Shown: one piece after another, positions 23,630 to 31,736 of the stretch
Layout: the number at the start of each line of letters is the position of its first letter
Numbering within the stretch: position 1 is the first letter of the stretch
Assembly: GCA_018061035.1 (NCBI GenBank)
Contig: JAGOUX010000007.1
Coordinates: 1 to 39,372, forward strand
Direction: 5' to 3'
Origin: Minisyncoccota bacterium
Lineage (GTDB): Bacteria; Patescibacteriota; Minisyncoccia; Phycocordibacterales; UBA9973
Length of the DNA stretch: 39,372 bases
The notes under the pieces: generated by a model
What the model was told of the DNA's origin: nothing
What the model saw: only the letters and a program-made list of their open reading frames with translations
Database searches by the model: none
Position numbers and translations under genes: made by a program

Positions 23630-26095
23630 TTATATACAAGCAAGAGATGCAATACCGTCGCCTGCTCTTAGGCGCATAATGGTTACTCCTTGGGTCTGAC
23701 GACCAAGATTTGGAATATCCTTAAGTGCTGTGCGGATCACCTGGCCCTTCTTGGACATTGCGATGAGTTCTTCTTCCTCGCCGGTGATAACCTTTGCGAC
23801 GATAAGCGGACCGGTCTTTGGAGTAACCTTTGCAGTCTTCACTCCAGAGCCTCCGCGCTTCTGAACTTTGTATTCCTTAAGAGATGTTTTCTTTCCGAAG
23901 CCATTCGCGCTCATGCTGAGGAATGCGCCATCCTTCTGATCTTTCTTGACCACATCAACTCCGATGACTTCATCGTTCTTTCCGAGCTTGATACCACAAA
24001 CTCCGCCCGCCGTGCGGCCCATTTCACGAACATCGGATTCCTTGAATCGAATTGATTGCCCACTACCTGTAGCGACGATGACTTCATCTCCCTTGTCTGT
24101 AAGCAATGCAGAGATAAGCTGATCGTCTTTGTCGAGACGAATTGCAATAATACCGCTTCGGCGCACATCTTTGAAGCTCTCGATAGACATCTTCTTGGCT
24201 GTGCCATGCTTGGTCATAAGCATGAGTGAACAGCTTGCACCTTTGTTTACTTTTTTGATTGGAAGAATTGAATTCACTTTTTCTTCACCAGAAAGAGAGA
24301 GGAAGTTCATGATGGATTTTCCTTTTGTCGCTCGGCGTCCCTCAGGAATATCATACATTTTCATCTGGTACACCTTACCCATGTTAGTGAAGAACAGAAG
24401 ATCATCGTGAGTAGAGCCAGAGACCAACATCGTCACGAAATCTTCTTCCTTGGTCTCGAGATCTACCACACCCACGCCTCCGCGCTTCTGCGCGCGATAT
24501 TCTGCAGGGTCGGTACACTTCACATAACCACCAGCTGTGAGTACAAGCATTGTCTCTTTTTCAGGAACAAGGTCTTCGTCGGAGATCTCTTTCACTCCAC
24601 CCTTAACTATTCTTGTTCTTCGCTCGTCAGAATACTTGGCTCGAATTTCTGCGAGTTCGTTTGCAATAGTCTTTAAAATTTTCTTTGGGCTTGCAAGCAA
24701 TTCCTTCATTTCTGCGATGAACTTCTGCTTCTCGGCAAGCTCGTCCTCTACAGCCTTACGCTCAAGTCCAGCAAGCTTGGAAAGTTTCATCTCAAGGATC
24801 GCTGTAGCCTGAAGATCAGAAAACTTAAACTCCTTCATCAAGTTCACTTTTGCAATAGCGGAATTCTTTGATCCACGAATAATAGTGATGACACGGTCTA
24901 TCTTGTCCAAAGCCTTCTTGAGACCGAGTAAAATATGCTCTCGTTCTTCTGCACGACGAAGATCGTACATGGTTCGGCGCTTGACCACATCCTTTCGGTG
25001 TCCGACAAATTCATTTAAGATAGATTTTAGTGATAGTGTCTGAGGTACGCCATCTACAAGTGCAACCATGTTGAAATTGAAATTGCTTTCGAGTTGAGTA
25101 TTTTTGTAAATATAGTTTAGAACTTTCTCAGGATGCGCGCTTGATTTGAGATCAATCACAACTCGAATATCTTTTGTAGATTCATCGCGAAGACCCTTGA
25201 TACCTTCTAGCTTCTTTTCCTGCACAAGCTCTGCAATCGAAACGATTAGATTGGATTTATTAACCCGAAATGGAATAGAAGTGATAATTATTGAAAAATT
25301 TCCATCCTTCTGCTCTACTATCTCTGCTTCACCGCGACAAACCACACCACCACGGCCTGTAGAGTAAGCGTGTAGCATGTCCTTATTACCATAAGCTATT
25401 CCTCCTGTTGGAAAGTCAGGGCCTTTGATAAATTGCATAAGATCTTCTGTCGTCGCCTCTTCATTGTCGATCAAATGCATGGTCGCATCGAGAACTTCAC
25501 CCAAGTTGTGCGAAGGAATGTTTGTCGCCATACCCACAGCGATACCCAGAGTACCATTTAGAAGTAGTGCTGGCACAGATGAAGGAAATACAACAGGCTC
25601 CTTGCGAGTCTGGTCGTAGTTGGGACGAAAGTCGACAGTTTCTTTTTCGAGATCACGCAAAAGCTCCGAAGAGATCTTGGACATTTTGGCCTCGGTATAA
25701 CGCATAGCTGCAGCATTGTCTCCATCGATAGAGCCAAAGTTTCCCTGACCCAATATCAATGGATAACGATACGAAAATTCCTGAGCCATACCTACCATAG
25801 AGTCGTATACTGCTGTATCACCATGTGGGTGATATTTACCGAGCACATCTCCAACTACTGCCGCAGATTTACGAAATCTTGCAGATGCCGTGAGTCCCAT
25901 TTCATGCATAGCATACATAATTCTTCGGTGTACTGGCTTGAGTCCATCGCGAACATCTGGAAGAGCACGAGAAGTGATAACTGACATCGCATATGCCAGA
26001 TATGAATCCTTCATTTCTTTCACGACATCTACTCCGACTATTGAGTCGTTTTGCTTGATGGGTTCGATATTTTCTTCTTTTGATTTCTTTACCAT
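23630..26095 (-). CDS. gyrA: DNA gyrase subunit A
   Basis: Type IIA topoisomerase subunit that cuts and rejoins DNA to introduce negative supercoils with GyrB. 821 residues. Winged-helix domain with [17 protein letters not shown], quinolone-region [12 protein letters not shown] (Thr94 at the Ser83 position of E. coli, Asp98 at the Asp87 position), catalytic Tyr133 in AAMRYTEAK, coiled-coil tower, and a C-terminal beta-pinwheel with GyrA-box-like QKRGGVG, plus a second QKRGGSG. The GyrA box argues for gyrase rather than ParC. gyrB is not in the window. The start overlaps the stop of the small membrane protein by 7 bases. Confidence 0.96.
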   Translation of the reverse strand: MVKKSKEENIEPIKQNDSIVGVDVVKEMKDSYLAYAMSVITSRALPDVRDGLKPVHRRIMYAMHEMGLTASARFRKSAAVVGDVLGKYHPHGDTAVYDSMVGMAQEFSYRYPLILGQGNFGSIDGDNAAAMRYTEAKMSKISSELLRDLEKETVDFRPNYDQTRKEPVVFPSSVPALLLNGTLGIAVGMATNIPSHNLGEVLDATMHLIDNEEATTEDLMQFIKGPDFPTGGIAYGNKDMLHAYSTGRGGVVCRGEAEIVEQKDGNFSIIITSIPFRVNKSNLIVSIAELVQEKKLEGIKGLRDESTKDIRVVIDLKSSAHPEKVLNYIYKNTQLESNFNFNMVALVDGVPQTLSLKSILNEFVGHRKDVVKRRTMYDLRRAEEREHILLGLKKALDKIDRVITIIRGSKNSAIAKVNLMKEFKFSDLQATAILEMKLSKLAGLERKAVEDELAEKQKFIAEMKELLASPKKILKTIANELAEIRAKYSDERRTRIVKGGVKEISDEDLVPEKETMLVLTAGGYVKCTDPAEYRAQKRGGVGVVDLETKEEDFVTMLVSGSTHDDLLFFTNMGKVYQMKMYDIPEGRRATKGKSIMNFLSLSGEEKVNSILPIKKVNKGASCSLMLMTKHGTAKKMSIESFKDVRRSGIIAIRLDKDDQLISALLTDKGDEVIVATGSGQSIRFKESDVREMGRTAGGVCGIKLGKNDEVIGVDVVKKDQKDGAFLSMSANGFGKKTSLKEYKVQKRGGSGVKTAKVTPKTGPLIVAKVITGEEEELIAMSKKGQVIRTALKDIPNLGRQTQGVTIMRLRAGDGIASLACI

Positions 26096-26301
26096 TGTTG
26101 TGGAATTTCTATATTAGCTTTTAAAACATTCAGTGGGGATACTTCTTTCGATGCTTTTTCTTTTGTGTCATTTATCCTATATCCAAGTGAGTAGACCCAA
26201 AAAAGCAAAAATATTAATCCGACGATAGCGACAAAAACATGTAGCACATGCCTTCGAACTTCTTCCGGCTGTTGACGCAAATTGTGAATTATTTTTTTCA
26301 T
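26089..26301 (-). CDS. Small single-pass membrane protein
   Basis: 70 residues: a basic N-terminus ([17 protein letters not shown]), one membrane helix (about 20-42, [21 protein letters not shown]) and a short outside tail. No domain recognised. Overlaps the gyrA start by 7 bases (ATGGTAA), which implies translational coupling and supports it as a real gene. Of a kind common in Patescibacteria before housekeeping genes (recollection). Confidence 0.7.
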   Translation of the reverse strand: MKKIIHNLRQQPEEVRRHVLHVFVAIVGLIFLLFWVYSLGYRINDTKEKASKEVSPLNVLKANIEIPQQW

Positions 26302-26325
26302 ACTTTATAACTTTTTACTTTCAAC

Positions 26326-26952
26326 TTACACTTGTTTTAACACCACCACTTCCCCCTCCTTGCCTTCCAAATCTTTGCGCTTGAGGGTAAGCTTGTCTAC
26401 CACTTCTGCTTTTTCTTCTCCCATTTCTTTCAAGAAAAGCTTAAGGGATGTAGCGTCGTAATCCATCGGTATGACCATCTTTGGCTCGAAGGATGAGGCG
26501 AGTTTTGCTGCACTCTTGGCATCGAGAAGCCCATTGCCTCCTACAGGAATAAAAAGTATGTCGGGACTATTTATAGACTCCATTGTTTCCTTTGACAGCT
26601 GAGCATCAGAAAGAGCTCCTAGAAATAAAAGATCGATTCCATCCACAGCAAATGAATATATAGTATTGATGTATTTCTTGTCAGAAATAGTGGCGTTTGA
26701 AATTGAACCCTTAATAAAAATTTCTTTAACTTCATAATCCCCTGGCCCTGTCACTGAGAAAGGAACTCGGTCTCCATGTGAAAGCTGGTCGAGACCATTG
26801 TAATCAGGATGATTGGTAGTAATGAGAGATATGTCTGCTCCGAACTTGGCTGTGATGCCCGTTTTAGAAGCCTTACTGACAGGGTTAAAAGCCAGAACCA
26901 TTTCTCCTTGGCCAATCTTGAAAAACTGCTTGCCGTAATATGTGATTATCAT
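26326..26952 (-). CDS. Metallo-beta-lactamase-fold protein with degenerate metal site
   Basis: 208 residues resembling the COG2220/UPF0173 group of MBL-fold hydrolases: MIITYYGKQFFKIGQGEMVLAFNP at the N-terminus, FSVTGPGDYEV, VDGIDLLFLGALSD, ILFIPVGGNGLLDAKSAAKLASSFEPKMVIPMDYD near the end. The metal motif HxHxDH is reduced to NHPDYNGL (one His and one Asp), and the C-terminal IPMHY His is Asp (IPMDYD). A normal two-zinc centre therefore cannot form; the protein may be non-catalytic or use a different metal arrangement. First gene of the gyrA run. The start codon is 7 bases after a TATACT box, so the mRNA is probably leaderless. Confidence 0.8.
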   Translation of the reverse strand: MIITYYGKQFFKIGQGEMVLAFNPVSKASKTGITAKFGADISLITTNHPDYNGLDQLSHGDRVPFSVTGPGDYEVKEIFIKGSISNATISDKKYINTIYSFAVDGIDLLFLGALSDAQLSKETMESINSPDILFIPVGGNGLLDAKSAAKLASSFEPKMVIPMDYDATSLKLFLKEMGEEKAEVVDKLTLKRKDLEGKEGEVVVLKQV

Positions 26953-26959
26953 TAAGCAT

Positions 26960-26989
26960 AGTATACCAAATATGATTATAAAAAGTCAC
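26960..26989 (-). promoter_or_regulatory. Leaderless-type promoter of the MBL-gyrA operon
   Basis: GTGACT (26989-26984), an 18-base spacer and TATACT (26965-26960) on the minus strand, then 7 bases to ATG at 26952. Confidence 0.5.
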
Positions 26990-27037
26990 TTGTTTTATAG
27001 TAAAAATGTGTTAATTTAACCTAAAAGGAGCTCTTCC

Positions 27038-27229
27038 ATGGCATTACATCCGAAGAACAAGCGCCGGCGTCGCAAGGCCCTCCAGAAGGCAATCCGTCGC
27101 CGCGGAGGAAATGTCGGCAAGGCCGCGAAAGGGGCCAACCCGAAATCCACCCGCACTCAGATCAACGAGGAGCGGCACGAGAGTTACGAGGCCACCAGGC
27201 GTTATCCGTCCTGGTGGAACACCTACTAA
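27038..27229 (+). CDS. Small strongly basic GC-rich protein, unknown
   Basis: 63 residues. The N-terminal two thirds are extremely basic (KNKRRRRKALQKAIRRRGG, then KAAKGANPKSTR), followed by a mixed tail ERHESYEATRRYPSWWNTY. It looks like a nucleic-acid- or ribosome-binding peptide (inference). A strong Shine-Dalgarno AAAAGGAG lies 8 bases before the ATG. GC-rich codons (CGC, GGC, GCC) contrast with the AT-rich MBL gene next to it. Own intrinsic terminator at 27246-27280. No family recognised; the Arg runs resemble ribosomal small-protein tails but match none that I know. Confidence 0.65.
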   Translation: MALHPKNKRRRRKALQKAIRRRGGNVGKAAKGANPKSTRTQINEERHESYEATRRYPSWWNTY

Positions 27230-27245
27230 ACCCCGAGAAATGACA

Positions 27246-27280
27246 GGCCCCGAGCCACGTCGCTCGGGGTCTTGTTTTTT
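27246..27280 (+). terminator. Intrinsic terminator of the basic-protein gene
   Basis: GCCCCGAGC-CACGTC-GCTCGGGGT stem (one G-U pair) followed by CTTGTTTTTT. Confidence 0.85.
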
Positions 27281-27299
27281 ATATGAACATAAATTACGA

Positions 27300-27333
27300 A
27301 AACCGGCACGATCCTAAAAAGGTGTTGCCGGTT
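27300..27333 (-). terminator. Intrinsic terminator of the small minus-strand cassette genes
   Basis: AACCGGCA/TGCCGGTT stem with a 17-base loop, followed on the minus strand by TTTTCGTAATTT. Adjacent upstream is the hairpin GCGCC-TAT-GGCGC behind GGAGG (27336-27352), similar to the one at 19313-19329. The 38-codon frame starting there (27342) runs through this terminator and is not called. Confidence 0.6.
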
Positions 27334-27386
27334 CTGCGCCATAGGCGCCTCCATATTAAGTTACTCGATTCCGTCGAGCGCGGGTG

Positions 27387-27488
27387 CTAGAAAGCCCCAG
27401 CCGGCAAACCAAACACGATCCCTGCTAGCAAAATTGCTAGGAAGCCGAGGAGCGCAAGCAAGTCGCTGGGTGATTTATTATTCGACAC
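27387..27488 (-). CDS. 33-residue single-helix membrane peptide
   Basis: A GTG-started frame of 33 codons: MSNNKSPSD, then a hydrophobic helix LLALLGFLAILLAGIVFGL and a short PAGAF end. A canonical Shine-Dalgarno (AAAGGAG) lies 5 bases before the GTG, which is the main support. It starts 36 bases after the stop of the 55-residue gene and is followed by the terminator at 27300-27333. Probably a membrane micro-protein; function unknown. Confidence 0.55.
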   Translation of the reverse strand: MSNNKSPSDLLALLGFLAILLAGIVFGLPAGAF

Positions 27489-27524
27489 GATTACTCCTTT
27501 CTCACCGCTAAGGCTCGAATTATT

Positions 27525-27692
27525 TCAATTCTCTTCGAAAAGCCCGCCGAGTGGCAAAAAGATGAACACGCCGTAGATGAAGGCAGCCAAATACTCGCCG
27601 TCTTCTAGGGTGCATCCACATCCGAAGGCACAAGTGAGCGAAATTGCTACTTGAACGAGCATTCTCAGCTCTGACGACCCACTGCTAGCCAT
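27525..27692 (-). CDS. 55-residue Cys-containing hydrophobic peptide
   Basis: A 55-codon frame starting MASSGSSELRMLVQVAIS, with TCAFGCGCTLEDGEY in the middle (three Cys close together) and a hydrophobic C-terminal half LAAFIYGVFIFLPLGGLF. Possibly two short membrane helices joined by a Cys loop. Shine-Dalgarno GGGGAGG lies 5 bases before the ATG. A TTGACA lies about 55 bases upstream, but the spacing to the nearest -10 is poor. First gene of a two-gene GC-rich unit. Not recognised. Confidence 0.6.
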   Translation of the reverse strand: MASSGSSELRMLVQVAISLTCAFGCGCTLEDGEYLAAFIYGVFIFLPLGGLFEEN

Positions 27693-27746
27693 TTGAACCT
27701 CCCCGACTAAATACTGCCTCCCAATGGGCCTATTGTCAATATAGGC

Positions 27747-27774
27747 TTGCCTTTTGGCTATTTTATAGTAGTAT
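27747..27774 (+). promoter_or_regulatory. Putative rpsA promoter
   Basis: TTGCCT (27747-27752), 16 bases, TAGTAT (27769-27774). The same TAGTAT -10 is used at 29864-29869 and 38511-38516. Confidence 0.5.
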
Positions 27775-27780
27775 AACCAT

Positions 27781-27899
27781 ACAACTTAAAACATATTAAA
27801 AGCATGGATTTGGGGTAACCCTCTCGACACAAGGTCGGAGAACCTAAGCCTTATATCCGCTTTATTGAGCGGATCTTTCTGTTTTAGGGATAAATTATT
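27781..27899 (+). promoter_or_regulatory. Structured leader of rpsA
   Basis: About 119 bases between promoter and start codon. It contains a four-codon ORF (ATG GAT TTG GGG TAA, from 27804), a bulged stem CTC-CGAC/GTCGGAG enclosed by GGT/ACC, and a stem ATCCGC/GCGGAT (about 27856-27875) followed by a T-rich tract CTTTCTGTTTT. No Shine-Dalgarno precedes the ATG. S1 autogenously represses its own mRNA in E. coli; this leader could serve such control (inference). Confidence 0.45.
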
Positions 27900-28997
27900 A
27901 TGGCAAAAGAAGAAGTTATCGAAATAGTCAAAGAAGAAAACGCAGTGCTTAAGTCTATAGTAGACAGAAGCGGACAGAAGCCAGAAGTGGACTCTCTTGT
28001 TGAAGGTCCAGTTATTTTGGTTGAGAAATCTTCTGTATATGTAGACCTTTCTCCATACGGTACTGGTATCATTTACGGACGAGAATTTATAAATGCAAAG
28101 GACATCATCAAAAAGATCAGCCTTGGCGACACTATCAAAGCAAAGGTTGTCGAAGCTGAGAACGATGAAGGCTATGTAGAGCTATCCCTCAAGGAAGCAA
28201 AGCAGGCTCTTACATGGAGCGAAGCTGAGAAAGCTATCAAGGCCAAGACTATCCTCAACCTCGAGATCAAGGATGCCAACAAGGGTGGACTTATCTTGGA
28301 ATGGCAGGGTATTCAGGGATTCCTACCAGCTTCACAGTTGAAGGCTGACCACTATCCTCGAGTATTAGATTCTGACAAAGACAAGATATTAAAGGAACTT
28401 AAGAAATTAGTAGGTGAGAAGATTTCAGTTATGATCATCTCTACTCTGCCTAAGGAAGGCAAGCTTATCTTCTCTGAGAAGGACAACAATCCTGAGGAGA
28501 AGAAAGAGATTCTAAGTAAGTACACTGTCGGAGACGACCTAGACTGTACTGTTGCAGGACTCGTAGACTTCGGAGTATTCCTCAAGCTTGAGGACGGACT
28601 AGAAGGATTGGTCCACATCTCTGAGATCGATTGGGGCCTAGTAGAAGATCCTCGCACAATGTTCAAAGTTGGCGATAAGGTCCGAGCAAAGGTTATCGAG
28701 ATCAAAGAAGGCAAGATTTCCCTATCTATCAAGGCTCTTAAGGAGAATCCTTGGAACGAATTTGAAGGTAAGCTCAAGAAGGGCGATATCATCAAAGGAG
28801 TAGTGATCAAGTACAACAAGCACGGCGCGCTTGTAGCTATCAAGGAAGGTGTTGCAGGACTCGTCCACAACTCAACCTTTGGCTCAGAAGCAAAGCTCCG
28901 TGAGAAATTGGAACTTGGTAAGAACTACAACTTCCAGATCACTCTATTTGAACCAAAGGATCACAAGATGACCTTGGTACACCTAGAACAAGCATAG
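27900..28997 (+). CDS. rpsA: 30S ribosomal protein S1 (S1-domain protein)
   Basis: 365 residues with four S1 RNA-binding repeats: about 30-100 (GPVILVEKSSVYVDLSPYG), 115-185 (LEIKDANKGGLILEWQGIQGFLPASQL), 205-275 (LDCTVAGLVDFGVFLKLEDGLEGLVHISE) and 295-362 (IKGVVIKYNKHGALVAIKEGVAGLVH). It delivers mRNA to the 30S subunit. Shorter than the six-repeat E. coli S1, like many Gram-positive and Patescibacteria forms. Codons are more C/G-ending than neighbouring genes, fitting high expression. Own promoter and terminator, so a single-gene unit. Confidence 0.93.
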   Translation: MAKEEVIEIVKEENAVLKSIVDRSGQKPEVDSLVEGPVILVEKSSVYVDLSPYGTGIIYGREFINAKDIIKKISLGDTIKAKVVEAENDEGYVELSLKEAKQALTWSEAEKAIKAKTILNLEIKDANKGGLILEWQGIQGFLPASQLKADHYPRVLDSDKDKILKELKKLVGEKISVMIISTLPKEGKLIFSEKDNNPEEKKEILSKYTVGDDLDCTVAGLVDFGVFLKLEDGLEGLVHISEIDWGLVEDPRTMFKVGDKVRAKVIEIKEGKISLSIKALKENPWNEFEGKLKKGDIIKGVVIKYNKHGALVAIKEGVAGLVHNSTFGSEAKLREKLELGKNYNFQITLFEPKDHKMTLVHLEQA

Positions 28998-29008
28998 TCT
29001 TAATAAAC

Positions 29009-29034
29009 AAAAACCTCCCAATTGGGAGGTTTTT
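29009..29034 (+). terminator. Bidirectional terminator after rpsA
   Basis: AAAAACCTCCC-AATT-GGGAGGTTTTTG. It can also end the convergent minus-strand operator region. Confidence 0.9.
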
Positions 29035-29052
29035 GTTTTGTTTATAATATTA

Positions 29053-29703
29053 TTAAATAGATGCGAGAGTTGTCGAAGCTTCGATGACTGATGGACCTAT
29101 GTCATTCATGATCGAGATAACCTGTTCGGCATATCTTGGCACGATAGACGGAGGGTTGTAAGCTCGCAAAATCTCAATAGTAGTCTTGTTGTCGTAGTGA
29201 TGAGCGGTCTTAGGATTATTACCTCCTAGGTTTCGAGCGACTGTTTCGATCGCATGTTCATTTGATTTGAAGTTGATCTTACATGATCCCCATCCAAATG
29301 CATTGAAGTCTGCTTTCTTACACTCAAACTTTCCACCAGTAGACTCTCGGACCGAGATGGCCGCAATAAGGCGCCAATCCAATCCGTTCTTCTCAGCCTC
29401 AGCTACCATTGTTTCTCCAGTTCCTTCGAGAGGCATATTGCGCTCTCTAAAGTAACTATCGATTGCTTCTGCTTTGATCTTTAGGATCGAGGCAGATTTT
29501 TCTGCTTCGGAGTCCTTATCCTGATTCAAGGACAGAAGACCCGTAGTACCCATATTCAATTTTTGAGCCAGCGTCGCTTGTGGAGCCTTTACTGTAACAG
29601 ATACCTCAGGGACAGATTTAACTGATCCCACTGGCATTGATACCGTAACGATTGGTAATAGAACCAATGACTGCACAAAACGAATTATTTTTTGATTTTT
29701 CAT
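29053..29703 (-). CDS. Secreted lysozyme-like / lytic transglycosylase-like protein
   Basis: 216 residues. N-terminal hydrophobic signal segment (about 8-28), a linker with an Ala/Lys-rich stretch, and a lysozyme-fold domain (about 90-210): GETMVAEAEKNGLDWRLIAAISVRESTGGK (Glu in RES-TGGK as likely catalytic acid), NAFGWGSCKINF, AIETVARNLGG, ILRAYNPPSIVPRYAEQVISIM. Cys in FECKK and GSCK could form a disulfide. Probably cuts peptidoglycan outside the membrane. A single-gene unit with a strong promoter and a long structured leader. Whether it is a transglycosylase or a glucosaminidase cannot be told from sequence by eye. Confidence 0.8.
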   Translation of the reverse strand: MKNQKIIRFVQSLVLLPIVTVSMPVGSVKSVPEVSVTVKAPQATLAQKLNMGTTGLLSLNQDKDSEAEKSASILKIKAEAIDSYFRERNMPLEGTGETMVAEAEKNGLDWRLIAAISVRESTGGKFECKKADFNAFGWGSCKINFKSNEHAIETVARNLGGNNPKTAHHYDNKTTIEILRAYNPPSIVPRYAEQVISIMNDIGPSVIEASTTLASI

Positions 29704-29808
29704 AATTGGCGGTTGTGGTCTTGCTAGTAATAGTTGGCCGAAGCGTTCTATATACTAGCGGACTATCAAAACAGACTTTTTAGTTAAACCGTCTAAAAAC
29801 TAAAAAAT

Positions 29809-29854
29809 CCTTATATACAAGGTATGTAACAAGTTACAACCTTATGTATAAAGG
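29809..29854 (-). promoter_or_regulatory. Large hairpin in the leader of the lysozyme-like gene
   Basis: Imperfect 46-base inverted repeat: outer CCTTATATAC/GTATAAAGG, middle AAGGT/ACCTT, inner TGTAAC-AA-GTTACA. A second stem TTTTTAGTT/AACTAAAAA lies at about 29777-29807. They fill most of the ~150-base leader. Confidence 0.5.
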
Positions 29855-29863
29855 AATATCTAT

Positions 29864-29892
29864 ATACTAGCATATTTAGATTAAAATGTCAA
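29864..29892 (-). promoter_or_regulatory. Strong promoter of the lysozyme-like gene
   Basis: TTGACA (29892-29887), a 17-base spacer with TG before the -10, and TAGTAT (29869-29864). The -10 core GCTAGTATATA recurs at about 29752 and at the secA promoter. Confidence 0.65.
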
Positions 29893-29926
29893 TAGTTATA
29901 CCATAATTTTTGAGGGTGTCAAATGC

Positions 29927-29955
29927 AAAATACCCTTATTTTATAAGGGTATTTT
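29927..29955 (-). terminator. Terminator after murC
   Basis: Palindrome AAAATACCCTTATTTTA with its complement, flanked by A- and T-runs. It lies in the 342-base gap after murC; a second inverted repeat (GGCTA...ATAG-TG-CTAT...TAGCC) is at 29978-30004. No gene is seen in the gap. Confidence 0.75.
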
Positions 29956-30045
29956 GGAATATAGTGCTTGACAAATTAGGCTAAAAATAGTGCTATAAAT
30001 AGCCTGGGGAGAAGAAATCGTCAAAAACTATGCTAAGAAAGATTT

Positions 30046-31296
30046 TTATTCGAAATCAAATACTTGGTCGGCTACTTTGTAAGCCTCCCCTGCTCCCATC
30101 GTCACAAAAACGTCATTTTTGCCAAGGTTTAGAGCCTTGATCACCTCGGCGGCAGACTCAAAATCTGGAAAAGCGTAGGCTGTTACCCCATTAAGGTCAA
30201 TAGCTTCAGCAAGTATCTCGCTTGAGATAGTATCATCCTGAGTTTCTCGAGCAAAGTAGATCGGCAGTAGGTATACTCGATCGGCACCAGTGAAAGCTTG
30301 AGAGAACTCTTTGAATAGGGCTCGGGTCCGGCTGTATAGATGCGGTTGGAATAAGACTACGATATTTTTCTGCCCTCGGGGATACAATTCGCGCAGTGCT
30401 TGGAGGCTGGCTCGGATCTCTGTAGGATGGTGGGCATAGTCGTCGTATATTGTGACTCCTTCGGCTGTCTCCCCCTTCTTCTCTAGTCTGCGCCAGGTAC
30501 CGGCAAAGGTTTCGAGTGATTTTTGGGCTACCCCTAGATCTATCTTTAGGAAATCTGCCACAGCTAGGGCTGCTGCTGCATCTTGGCGGTTGTGCTCGCC
30601 AGGTACCATTAGCTTTGGCACCTTGTCCAAATACTTGGAATAGTCATTGATGACATTCTCACTCTGATTCTCAAACTCCTGAAAGGCTCCCTTTATGTCT
30701 GCTAGGTCCTTGTAGTAGTCTAGATGGTCTGCCTCGATATTGATGATCACTACTAGCTTTGGGTGAACATTCAAAAATGATCTCTCATACTCACAGGCCT
30801 CTACCACGAAGTACTCGCTCTTACCTACGATCAGATTGGATTTGTAACCCTTGAGCAAAGAGCCTACGATTACCGAAGGGTCCAATCCTGCATCTACCAA
30901 AATCTTGGCGATCATGGCTGTGGTGGTGGTCTTGCCGTGGGTACCTGCTACAGCGATAGTGTATTTGTTTGCAGTCACAATACCGAGCATTTCTGGATAG
31001 CTCTTCATGGAGACGCCGGAATTCTTGATCTGCTCGAACAGCTTCGGATCATAATGCGGTATAGCGATAGTGTAGACTATCAAGTCAGCATCTTTGGGTA
31101 TAAGGTCAAAACCCTGCCCGATGGTGACAGGTATGCCAAGTGCCGCAAGCTCGCGAGTCATTTCATTCTCTGCCATATCAGAACCTATGACCTCCTTACC
31201 CTCCAAATGCATCATCCGCGCAATAGCCGAAATACCAATGCCGCCAATACCGACAAAGTAAACCTTTTTAAATTGTTTTAGATTTATATTCGTCAT
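30046..31296 (-). CDS. murC: UDP-N-acetylmuramate--L-alanine ligase
   Basis: Adds L-Ala to UDP-MurNAc, the first peptide step of peptidoglycan synthesis, using ATP in the cytoplasm. 416 residues. N-terminal Rossmann domain (VYFVGIGGIGISAIARMM), central ATPase domain with AGTHGKTTTTAMI (P-loop), and ligase C-domain with DDYAHHPTEIRASL and FQPHLYSRT. Slightly shorter than E. coli MurC (491). The start overlaps the NUDIX gene by 29 bases. Last gene of the secA-mur cluster; murD and murE lie upstream in the same direction. Confidence 0.95.
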   Translation of the reverse strand: MTNINLKQFKKVYFVGIGGIGISAIARMMHLEGKEVIGSDMAENEMTRELAALGIPVTIGQGFDLIPKDADLIVYTIAIPHYDPKLFEQIKNSGVSMKSYPEMLGIVTANKYTIAVAGTHGKTTTTAMIAKILVDAGLDPSVIVGSLLKGYKSNLIVGKSEYFVVEACEYERSFLNVHPKLVVIINIEADHLDYYKDLADIKGAFQEFENQSENVINDYSKYLDKVPKLMVPGEHNRQDAAAALAVADFLKIDLGVAQKSLETFAGTWRRLEKKGETAEGVTIYDDYAHHPTEIRASLQALRELYPRGQKNIVVLFQPHLYSRTRALFKEFSQAFTGADRVYLLPIYFARETQDDTISSEILAEAIDLNGVTAYAFPDFESAAEVIKALNLGKNDVFVTMGAGEAYKVADQVFDFE

Positions 31297-31735
31297 ATAT
31301 TTTTAAAATTTCTGACATAGATGATCCGATATTTTCAGGAAATTTTGATCTTTCAAACCAGCCGGCTGTTTCAATTTCTATCGGGTCAATCTTAATATCT
31401 AGTATATCTGAATTAGTTAGGAAAATCTCTACAATATTCTTTTTATAATTTTTGTAGCTTGTATATGAACCGATGCATACTAAATCCTTTACATCAAGAC
31501 CTACTTCTTCTTTTGTTTCTCGGATAGCCGCCTGTAAAGATGATTCATTTCTTTTTGTACCTCCACCTGGGATTATCCATTTATGATGGGCGTAATTTAA
31601 TTTGACCAATAAAAATTTACCATTATTTTCAACAATACACTTTACACCTCTCAAGGTAGGCCTAAAGATAAACCAATATAGTTTCTGGGAAGGCCTTCCG
31701 AAGAACCAAAATACTTTTACTAGGATGTATTTCAT
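31268..31735 (-). CDS. NUDIX hydrolase
   Basis: 155 residues. The Nudix box is clear: GGGTKRNESSLQAAIRETKEEVGLDV (G-x5-E-x7-REU-x-EE-x-G-U), about 57-82. The N-terminus has a basic hydrophobic stretch (ILVKVFWFFGRPSQKLYWFIF), which may lie on the membrane. Substrate not predictable; housekeeping of nucleotide sugars or damaged nucleotides is usual. It lies between the alpha/beta hydrolase (1-base gap) and murC (29-base overlap), an unusual insert in a mur cluster. Confidence 0.88.
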   Translation of the reverse strand: MKYILVKVFWFFGRPSQKLYWFIFRPTLRGVKCIVENNGKFLLVKLNYAHHKWIIPGGGTKRNESSLQAAIRETKEEVGLDVKDLVCIGSYTSYKNYKKNIVEIFLTNSDILDIKIDPIEIETAGWFERSKFPENIGSSMSEILKIYDEYKSKTI

Positions 31736-31736
31736 A

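Noticed and set aside
27229-27342. 38-codon minus-strand ORF starting MAQNRQH behind GGAGG
   Set aside because: It runs through two terminator hairpins including its own fourth codon; kept only as a motif.
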